Shown here one piece after another: positions 1 through 6,215 of a stretch of 16,279 nucleotides of DNA. This stretch comes from Verrucomicrobiota bacterium (GTDB lineage: Bacteria; Verrucomicrobiota; Verrucomicrobiia; Chthoniobacterales; JAFAMB01), in contig JAFAXJ010000561.1 in the NCBI GenBank assembly GCA_019241095.1, forward strand, positions 1 to 16,279, written 5' to 3'. Position 1 is the stretch's first letter. Every line of letters starts with the position of its first letter. The notes under the pieces are model-generated. The model saw only the letters and a program-made list of their open reading frames with translations, did no database searches and was not told where the DNA came from. Position numbers and translations under genes: made by a program.

Positions 1-39
1 GAACCTGACCTTTTACGCGATTCAGCAGTAGAACAGAAG

Positions 40-867
40 TTATGGCGCGGTCGGGGACGGCGATGCGGCACTGGATGGTTTGCTCGCATCCGACTTGTGA
101 TCCGTCGCCGGGCCAGTGTCCTTTTTTATACCGAGGAGCTCTATATCAAAAACCAACGTAGAACCCGGCGCGATTTCATCGCCCGCGCCTTCGTCACCAT
201 AGGCCAGTTCTGAAGGAACATATAACTGCCACTTGGATCCGACTGGCATCATTTTGAGCGCTTCTGACCAGCCTTTGATTACTCCATTCACCGGAAAGCT
301 CACCGGACCACCGTTCTTAGCGGAACTATCGAACTCTTTGCCGTCTAACAACGTGCCTCGATAATTAGTTTCAACCACATCCGTATCGGTCGGCTTTTGT
401 CCGCCGCCTTCTTTGAGGACTTTATACTGGAGACCGCTTTGGGTAGTCTTCACGCCCGGCTTCTTACTATTAGCTTCTAAAAACTGCTTACCGTCAGCTT
501 TGTTCCTATCAGCAATCCCTTTCATATCTTCGGATTTCTTAGCCATGGCCTCCTGCTGCTTCTGGACCATTTGCTGCTGAAAAGCCTGCAAGGTTGACTG
601 AAGCTCTTCGTCGCTCATCGCAATCGGCTTATCTCCAAGCACATCATTGATGCCTTGATTAAGGATATTTTGCGTGATTGGCACTTGGAGCCGTTTTAGA
701 GTCCTGCCGATATCAACGCCTATCACATAGCTGATCTTATCTTTTTGATCGGTGAAAGCAGACTTCGGGGATGAACTTGTGCTAGGAGAGGCGCTCGGTT
801 TAGTGTCATCCGCACACAGCGCGCTGACGGCTGACAATAATAGAACGACGAGGGTTAACCGTTTCAT
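40..867 (-). CDS. Periplasmic FKBP-type peptidyl-prolyl cis-trans isomerase (FkpA/Mip-like)
   Basis: Catalyses cis-trans isomerisation of prolyl bonds in exported proteins, acting as a folding factor outside the inner membrane. Numbering from the ATG at 867 (275 aa): residues 1-20 are a signal peptide (MKRLTLVVLLL core). A Ser/Pro/Thr-rich linker follows. Residues about 40-125 form the helical FKBP_N dimerisation domain seen in FkpA/Mip proteins, and about 140-247 form the FKBP_C domain. Expected active-site residues are present: Y169, D180 (FDSS), V196/I197 and W200 (VIKGW), Y223 (AYGD), F240. The tail is Ser/Ala/Pro/Lys-rich. The frame is open to an ATG at 891, but the ATG at 867 is preferred because it begins the basic signal-peptide N-terminus and has GGCGG five bases upstream. 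It lies downstream of the PBP2 gene on the same strand with a gap of about 115 bp, so co-transcription is possible. The family is clear; the exact subfamily is inferred from the N-terminal domain. Confidence 0.93.
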   Translation of the reverse strand: MKRLTLVVLLLSAVSALCADDTKPSASPSTSSSPKSAFTDQKDKISYVIGVDIGRTLKRLQVPITQNILNQGINDVLGDKPIAMSDEELQSTLQAFQQQMVQKQQEAMAKKSEDMKGIADRNKADGKQFLEANSKKPGVKTTQSGLQYKVLKEGGGQKPTDTDVVETNYRGTLLDGKEFDSSAKNGGPVSFPVNGVIKGWSEALKMMPVGSKWQLYVPSELAYGDEGAGDEIAPGSTLVFDIELLGIKKDTGPATDHKSDASKPSSAASPSPTAP

Positions 868-982
868 AGATTCCGCCAAGCCTCCATGCAAAGGCGAAAG
901 GCTGCAACCCGTTTTTGATTCACACCGTCTGACCTATTGGCCTGATCTTCCCAAGTGTCCTGCGGGAACTTGATGGCAGCGC

Positions 983-2866
983 CTAATTGCTTTCATCTTG
1001 CATACTGCCCGATTCGTCATCGCTTTCGTCTGTGTTTTCGTCCTTCGAATCTTTTTTGTTCGGGCCTTCGCTTTTCGCCGACTTGCTTTCGTTTTTGAAG
1101 AGCTCTCGAAGGAGTTCACCGACCATAGGCGCGGCTGCCGTGCCTCCATGAACTTTTTCACCCGGAGCACTCTCGTACAATGCAGCAAATGCGTATCTCG
1201 GCTTATCGGCCGGAGCAAACCCTGCAAACCAGGCCGCGGTTCGCTCCTTACTTTTCGGTCCCCATTGCGCAGTACCGGTTTTACCTGCCACCTTGATTCC
1301 TTTGACGGCCGCTGCTCCTGCGGTGCCATTGCCGCTCGAAACTACCCCAATCATTCCTTGACGTACCTCTTCGCGGGTCACGGGACTCAGCAACGCATTT
1401 TCTCTCGTTCTGGGAGAATAGGCATAAACGATTTCGTTATTCAACGTCTGGACCTGTCTCACTACTCGAGTCTGATAAACGGTGCCACCATTTGCGACCG
1501 TGGCCATGGCCTGCGCCATTTGGACTGGTGAAATCAGAATATCCCCTTGACCTATCGAAAAGTTTGCGAGATCGCCTGCGAGAAGACGGCGATGATAAGT
1601 TTGCTCCATATACTGGTCGGTCGGGATCCTTCCGTCGACCTCACCATTCAGAGGGATGCCGGTTTTCTTTCCTAACCCAAGGCGAAAAGCCCAATCGGTC
1701 ATCTTGGCCGCGCCAAGCTTCTGGCCTACTCGGTAAAAAAACGTATTGCAGGACTGAGTTAACGCCTGACGGAAATTCAGCTCGCCCGCGTCGGTTTTCT
1801 TCCAGTTTCGGAAAACCAAGTTTCCGATCTGCAGCGCTGGTGTGCAGTCGTACTGATCTTTGGGCGAGATAGTATGCGTTTCGAGCGCAGCAATCCCGAC
1901 AAACACTTTGAAGGTTGACCCTGCAGGATAAGCAGAACGAAATGCCCGAGGCAACATTGGGATATTCGGATCGCTCTCTATTTTGGCCAACTTCTCTTGG
2001 GTGATCGAAGGAACAAAATCGTTCGGATTGATAGTCGGCCAGGAAGCCAGTGCCAGAACTTCTCCTGTATTGGGATCAATGACGACAAGTGCGCCCCTTT
2101 TTGAACGCTTTTGAAGAATTTTCTCTGCGAGTTTTTGGATCTCTATATCCAGGGTTGATACGAGATTATAGCCCGGTGTTGGAGGAGCAGAAATCTTTTC
2201 ACTCACCTTACGCCCATCTCGATCGAAGGTCAGGCTTAATTGACCAGGTCTCCCTTGAAGTTGATCGTCAAAACTCTGCTCCAGCCCTTCTCTACCCTCA
2301 CTTTCCGGCCATAGCGCTTCATTGTTTTGTAGAATTCGCGTGCTTGCTCGGCTGGTCCGTCCGGTATAGCCGATCACATGCCCGGCACAGGCGCCTTGCG
2401 GATAAAATCGCACATAAATTCCTCGCAATGTTAACGCAGACGGCAATCTGCCCTGCAATTTAAGAACCTCTTCGGATGAGAGATCTGAAGCAACGTCAAA
2501 GGGAATAGCTCCGCGATTTCGGTAATGCTGAACAACCAGATCAGGATCGACGATCAACGGCCGGCTCAGGAGTGGTTGCGCAGCATGGACTTGAGAATTT
2601 ACAAAATCGACAACTTGGATATCTGTAAAGTCCAACGGAGTAGGAAATATCACGCTCAGGTTGTAGCTAATGCGATTTTGAGCAAAAGGAACGCCGTTAC
2701 GGTCCGTAATCTGACCTCTCGGGGCAGGAATTGAAAGCGCATAGGTTGCCGCTTGGCGCTGGGTTTCCCAGCTTGGAGTCAGAGAGTTTGCTGAACTTAC
2801 CTCATCTCCCCGGACGCCAAGCGGTAAAAGGCAGAGATAAATAGTGAAAAGGAGAACTCGACGCAT
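983..2866 (-). CDS. mrdA: Penicillin-binding protein 2 (peptidoglycan D,D-transpeptidase, elongation)
   Basis: A class B penicillin-binding protein that cross-links peptidoglycan during cell elongation, anchored in the inner membrane with its catalytic domain in the periplasm. Numbering from the ATG at 2866 (627 aa): an N-terminal hydrophobic anchor (MRRVLLFTIYLCLL); a dimerisation domain opening with PRGQITDRNGVPFAQN; and a transpeptidase domain with all three active-site motifs, SxxK (STFK, S317/K320), SxN (SCN, S372-N374) and KTG (KTGTAQ, K529). The HGGTAAAP stretch near the end is also typical of PBP2. Length fits MrdA. The last 30-odd residues are a very acidic Ser/Asp/Glu/Lys tail beyond the catalytic fold. 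The frame opens further, to a TTG at 2908, but the ATG is preferred because the hydrophobic anchor starts there. No clear Shine-Dalgarno is visible. The usual mreBCD/rodA neighbours are absent; the downstream neighbour is a periplasmic FKBP isomerase. Confidence 0.94.
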   Translation of the reverse strand: MRRVLLFTIYLCLLPLGVRGDEVSSANSLTPSWETQRQAATYALSIPAPRGQITDRNGVPFAQNRISYNLSVIFPTPLDFTDIQVVDFVNSQVHAAQPLLSRPLIVDPDLVVQHYRNRGAIPFDVASDLSSEEVLKLQGRLPSALTLRGIYVRFYPQGACAGHVIGYTGRTSRASTRILQNNEALWPESEGREGLEQSFDDQLQGRPGQLSLTFDRDGRKVSEKISAPPTPGYNLVSTLDIEIQKLAEKILQKRSKRGALVVIDPNTGEVLALASWPTINPNDFVPSITQEKLAKIESDPNIPMLPRAFRSAYPAGSTFKVFVGIAALETHTISPKDQYDCTPALQIGNLVFRNWKKTDAGELNFRQALTQSCNTFFYRVGQKLGAAKMTDWAFRLGLGKKTGIPLNGEVDGRIPTDQYMEQTYHRRLLAGDLANFSIGQGDILISPVQMAQAMATVANGGTVYQTRVVRQVQTLNNEIVYAYSPRTRENALLSPVTREEVRQGMIGVVSSGNGTAGAAAVKGIKVAGKTGTAQWGPKSKERTAAWFAGFAPADKPRYAFAALYESAPGEKVHGGTAAAPMVGELLRELFKNESKSAKSEGPNKKDSKDENTDESDDESGSMQDESN

Positions 2867-3241
2867 TTTCGAATGCGCTAGGAAACACCCAGGGAACCGG
2901 AGGCGCAACTTTTATTCGGTTTGACCATCCGCAGCGCAAGCCTGGTCGCTTAACGGATATGACCTGTTTGCGCCGTCTGATTTTCAGTTAATCGTTTCAA
3001 GACACTTGAGTGTCTGTTAATTAAAGGGAGGAACGGGTGACCGGCCGTTTTTTGTCCGAGTGGGCGTAACGGTTGTCTCTTCTGGCTTGCTGCCAAGGTC
3101 CGCACAATTTGAGCAGCGCGTCCGCGATCTGGTCCGGGGTTGGAAGTGAATGCCGTTCGCTCCGGGACGCTCAGAGCGTGTTGCGGATCAGCTGTGATCC
3201 GCTTTCCTTTTCCGATACTACGTTCTGAAGACCCTGGTTGT
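2867..3241. other. Intergenic gap between mrdA and uvrC with several small hairpins
   Basis: About 375 bases without a convincing gene. It holds the PBP2 leader, a short hairpin at 3001-3014 (GACAC/GTGTC) followed by an AT-rich TTAATTAA, and two more inverted repeats at 3167-3179 and 3183-3202. I found no tRNA-like T-arm and no conserved protein fragment. The 72-codon plus-strand frame over 3140-3358 runs into uvrC antisense and looks like a chance ORF. Confidence 0.5.
3183..3202. terminator. Perfect 8-bp stem-loop downstream of uvrC, possible terminator
   Basis: GCGGATCA and TGATCCGC pair perfectly around a GCTG loop, 39 bases beyond the uvrC stop. A second inverted repeat, ACGCT-CAG-AGCGT (3167-3179), follows in the direction of uvrC transcription. 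The pyrimidine-rich tract TTTCCTTTT sits on the plus-strand side, so the arrangement is not a canonical U-tract terminator for uvrC. It could also act as an RNA-stabilising 3' hairpin or be a repeat element. Confidence 0.35.
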
Positions 3242-4849
3242 TTAAGAAGAGCCTATCGCGGCAGAGCCTTGCTCTCCAGTGCTTCGGTGCAGGAATCGCA
3301 CAATCGTCTCAGCAAGCTTCTCGCTGATTCCATCCAAGGCGGCGATTTCGCCGATTGAAGCTCGCCGTAGTCGTTCAACCGAGCCGAATTGGGAAAGTAA
3401 AATCTGTCTGCGGTTTTCGCTGATGCCTGGACAATCGTCCAAAACACTTTCCGCAACGCGCTTCTTCATTAGCAGTTGGTGATAGCTGTTTGCGAAACGG
3501 TGCGCTTCGTCCCGGATGCGTTGAAGCAAATGCAACGCTCCCGAATCGTCCGGCAGTCGGAGAGGAAGAGGCCTCCCTGGACGATAGATTTCCTCGAACT
3601 CCTTGGCCAATCCGATAATTGGAATATCGTGCAATCCCAACCGTTCCAGTTCGCGGCAGGCCGCACCTAATTGGCCTTTGCCACCATCTACGATAATCAG
3701 ATCAGGTAATCGAACAAAGCGTTCTGGTTGAGAGACCTCAACCCGATGTACGGCTTCTATCACGTTTTCCTGGTTGAATTCACTGAGTTCCGGTGCGAAT
3801 TGCCTGGCTTCCAGAAGCACGCGCGAGTACCGGCGGCGAACGACTTCCGCCATACTTGCAAAATCGTCCTGGCCTGCCACGGTCCGGACCCGGTATCGAC
3901 GGTAATTCGATTTGTCCGGTACTCCATTACGAAAACTGACCATTGAAGCGACAATGTGAGTTGTCGAGATGTTCGAGATATCGAAGCACTCCATGACAAA
4001 AGGGACTTTTGGCAGCAGGAGCGCGTCGGCAAGATTGTGCAGATCAGCACGAGGATCGATGGAGCTGGGCAAAGAACCTCGGACGAACTTCCGAACAGGC
4101 TTTGTAGTACGCCGCAGATCATCCAGCATATCGCGAAGCTCAGCTGCTTTTTCAAAATCAAGCCTTTCCGCAGCCTTTTTCATTTCCGTTTCCAAATGTC
4201 TCAACATTTCGTGGCTCTGTCCTTCCAGGAACTCGCAAGCCTGCAAAACTCTTGAATGATACTCCTCAAGAGAGACTCTTCGAATACAGGGAGCGGAACA
4301 GTTTTTGATGATATGATCAAGGCACCGCCTATAATCTGATTCGCCCGGTTCCGGTGCGCGACAGGCCCGTATTCCGAAACGCTTTCTCATCCAGTTCAAC
4401 GTGCTTCTGAGAGCGCCCGCATGAGCAAACGGACCAAAGTACCGGCAGCCATCATCTTTTTTGAGCCTTGTCAGCTGAAAACGTGGAATTGGATCTGCCA
4501 GGTTCACCTTGACGAGCAGAAATCTTTTGTCGTCCCGGAAACTGATGTTATAACGCGGCCGGTATTCCTTGATTAACTTGCCTTCTAAAAGAACCGCCTC
4601 CGGTTCGCTACGAACGACATGAATCTCAAAATCCCAAACGCCATCCAATAAAGCACGGGTCTTCAAATCCGCGGTCATGCGGCGGGACGGCACGAAGTAC
4701 TGAGAAAGCCTTTTCCGCAAATCGCGAGCTTTTCCCACATAGATGACCCGATTAAGGCGATCTCTCATCAGGTAGACCCCGGGCTTGTGCGGTACATCTC
4801 GCAGTCTTTGGTTTAAATCGGGTTTGTCCCCGACAAAAACGGGATCCAT
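3242..4849 (-). CDS. uvrC: UvrABC system protein C (excinuclease subunit)
   Basis: The dual-incision nuclease of nucleotide excision repair; it acts with UvrA and UvrB in the cytoplasm to cut both sides of a lesion. The 535-residue protein has the expected domain order. An N-terminal GIY-YIG nuclease carries GVY (24-26), YVG (37-39) and the metal-binding Glu in LLEGKLIK (E89, equivalent to E76 of the Thermotoga enzyme). A UVR helical hairpin (about 205-240, with LDFEKAAELRD) binds UvrB. The RNase H-like 5' nuclease domain has its Asp residues in CFDIS and VDGGKGQL and its His in DEAHRF. Two helix-hairpin-helix motifs (CPGI, LDGI) close the protein. It is shorter than the roughly 610-residue E. 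coli protein but no motif is missing. Start ATG at 4849, with no clear Shine-Dalgarno. It is divergent from the exbB-like gene across a 150-bp shared upstream region. Confidence 0.97.
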   Translation of the reverse strand: MDPVFVGDKPDLNQRLRDVPHKPGVYLMRDRLNRVIYVGKARDLRKRLSQYFVPSRRMTADLKTRALLDGVWDFEIHVVRSEPEAVLLEGKLIKEYRPRYNISFRDDKRFLLVKVNLADPIPRFQLTRLKKDDGCRYFGPFAHAGALRSTLNWMRKRFGIRACRAPEPGESDYRRCLDHIIKNCSAPCIRRVSLEEYHSRVLQACEFLEGQSHEMLRHLETEMKKAAERLDFEKAAELRDMLDDLRRTTKPVRKFVRGSLPSSIDPRADLHNLADALLLPKVPFVMECFDISNISTTHIVASMVSFRNGVPDKSNYRRYRVRTVAGQDDFASMAEVVRRRYSRVLLEARQFAPELSEFNQENVIEAVHRVEVSQPERFVRLPDLIIVDGGKGQLGAACRELERLGLHDIPIIGLAKEFEEIYRPGRPLPLRLPDDSGALHLLQRIRDEAHRFANSYHQLLMKKRVAESVLDDCPGISENRRQILLSQFGSVERLRRASIGEIAALDGISEKLAETIVRFLHRSTGEQGSAAIGSS

Positions 4850-4999
4850 AGCTGGAAATTACACTTACTTACACTCAAGTCTATAAAGGTTAGCTGCCAA
4901 ACAAACTTGCACTTTGTATTCCTGTCTGTAGACTGGCGCCTGGGTTCAATGCTATTTGCACTGGGGCCAGAGCTGCACTTTAGTAGCTCTCTATTAACC
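4850..4999. promoter_or_regulatory. Divergent promoter region between uvrC and the exbB-like operon
   Basis: The two transcription units start back to back and must both be driven from these 150 bases unless transcription reads in from elsewhere. A -10-like TATAAA lies at 4882-4887 on the plus strand, overlapped by TATAG on the minus strand (CTATAAAG). Neither strand has a good -35 at the right spacing: TTACAC at 4859 is 17 bases away but matches the consensus poorly. The region also contains an imperfect ACTTACTTACACT repeat. The location is certain from gene orientation; the exact promoter elements are a guess. Confidence 0.3.
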
Positions 5000-5791
5000 A
5001 TGACTTGGTTCGCCGCTTCTATTCTCCCGCTTTTAGCACAAGCCACGGAAAATGCGCCGACTCCGGCCGCTTCGGCAGTTGCTTCAGCTACCGCAGCTTC
5101 TTCCGGCTCTGCACAAGCCACGCTTCTCAAGCTTTTGCAGGCGGGCGGCTGGGTAATGATACCCTTGGGGATAGCTTCAATCTTAACCGTTGCTCTTGCA
5201 TTAGCTTGTGTCTTTAGTCTGAGGCGGTCGACCGTTGTTAGTCGCCGCTTCATGGAAACCGCAGAAGCTTTGCTTCGAAAACGTGATTATTTGGGATTGA
5301 TTGCGATCGCGAATCGTCACTCTGAAGCAATCGCCCGCATCACGGCCAGAGCTCTTGATTTTGCGACCAAAAATCCTTCAGCTACTCCGGAGTCAATCCG
5401 CGAACTTGCCGAAACGGAAGGAGCGCGCATTGCCAGCAGTCTGAATTCCAGAGTCGTTTACCTGGCCGATATCGCGACACTATCTCCGATGTTGGGTCTG
5501 CTTGGAACCGTGATTGGCATTATCAACGCTTTCGGCATCCTGGCGAGCAATACGTCACAACCACGGCCTTTACTTCTAGCGGGGGGAGTCTCAGAAGCCT
5601 TAGTTGCTACCGCGACCGGATTGATCATTGGCATTGTGGCGATGTCATTCTATTCGTTATTTCGGGCGCGCGTTGCTTCGATGGTGTCTGACCTCGAATC
5701 CGCCACCTCCCATATCGTTAACGTGATTACTGCTCAGCAACCTGGGCGCAGACCGCAGCGTACAAAGGTCTTTGAGGGAGACGAAGTTTAA
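5000..5791 (+). CDS. exbB: MotA/TolQ/ExbB-family proton channel protein
   Basis: Inner-membrane subunit of a proton-motive-force-driven motor; with an ExbD/TolR partner it couples proton flow to work on the envelope. From the ATG at 5000 (263 aa): a signal-peptide-like start (MTWFAASILPLL, then AQA), an Ala/Thr/Ser-rich exported linker, TM1 (GGWVMIPLGIASILTVALAL), a cytoplasmic helical region, then two close transmembrane helices, one in LSPMLGLLGTVIGIINAF and the other in ALVATATGLIIGIVAMSF. The conserved LGLLGTVxG motif and the SEALVATATGL stretch are typical of the MotA/ExbB domain. Frames also open at TTG 4907 and ATG 4949, but those starts precede the hydrophobic sequence with unlikely residues. 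Seven bases separate it from the exbD-like gene. ExbB versus TolQ cannot be decided from sequence alone, so the symbol is provisional. Confidence 0.88.
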   Translation: MTWFAASILPLLAQATENAPTPAASAVASATAASSGSAQATLLKLLQAGGWVMIPLGIASILTVALALACVFSLRRSTVVSRRFMETAEALLRKRDYLGLIAIANRHSEAIARITARALDFATKNPSATPESIRELAETEGARIASSLNSRVVYLADIATLSPMLGLLGTVIGIINAFGILASNTSQPRPLLLAGGVSEALVATATGLIIGIVAMSFYSLFRARVASMVSDLESATSHIVNVITAQQPGRRPQRTKVFEGDEV

Positions 5792-5798
5792 GGTCTAA

Positions 5799-6215
5799 AT
5801 GAATTTCCGCAAGCAAGCTGAGCCGCGCGTGATCGGGTTCATGATCGCTCCGATGGTCGACATCCTGCTTGTTATTTTAGTCTTTTTTATTGTGACGTGG
5901 AATTTCGCTTTGACCGAAAACGAATTAGACGTGCGAGTACCGACGGCTGTGAAGGCGAACGAAGCGCAGCCATACGTCGGGCAGGTTGTTATCAATATCA
6001 CCTCAAAGGGCGAGATCGTTGTTAACCGTCAGCAGAAGTCGAACAAAGAATTGCTGGAGCTACTGAAAAACTTGTCTAAGCTTTACCCCGATCAGGCCGT
6101 AATAGTACGTGGTGATCAATCTGTTGATTATAAACATATCGTCGAAGTGCTAGATATCTGCCGCCAGGCAGATATCTGGAACGTGGCGTTCGCGACCGGT
6201 AAATCGGAATCATGA
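5799..6215 (+). CDS. exbD: ExbD/TolR-family biopolymer transport protein
   Basis: Second subunit of the proton-powered motor: one transmembrane helix that sits in the ExbB/TolQ pore and a periplasmic domain. In this 138-aa protein a basic cytoplasmic N-terminus precedes a single helix (PMVDILLVILVFFIV) carrying the essential proton-relaying aspartate, D21. The periplasmic part has the family's two-part pattern, with VVINITSKGEIVVNR and later AVIVRGDQSVDYKHIVEVLDICR. Length is normal. The start ATG at 5799 has AAGG at 5790-5793, overlapping the exbB stop, at good spacing. The stop TGA overlaps the ATG of the next gene (ATGA), which supports translational coupling within one operon. Confidence 0.93.
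   Translation: MNFRKQAEPRVIGFMIAPMVDILLVILVFFIVTWNFALTENELDVRVPTAVKANEAQPYVGQVVINITSKGEIVVNRQQKSNKELLELLKNLSKLYPDQAVIVRGDQSVDYKHIVEVLDICRQADIWNVAFATGKSES

Noticed and set aside
998..1531. 177-codon plus-strand frame inside mrdA
   Set aside because: It is entirely antisense to the transpeptidase domain of PBP2; the hydrophobic look of its start comes from the complement of the acidic, Lys-rich tail.
4813..5253. 146-codon minus-strand frame across the uvrC-exbB divergent region
   Set aside because: It overlaps the start of uvrC and runs antisense to the exbB signal peptide and TM1 region; its protein has no recognisable domain, while both overlapped genes have clear family motifs.
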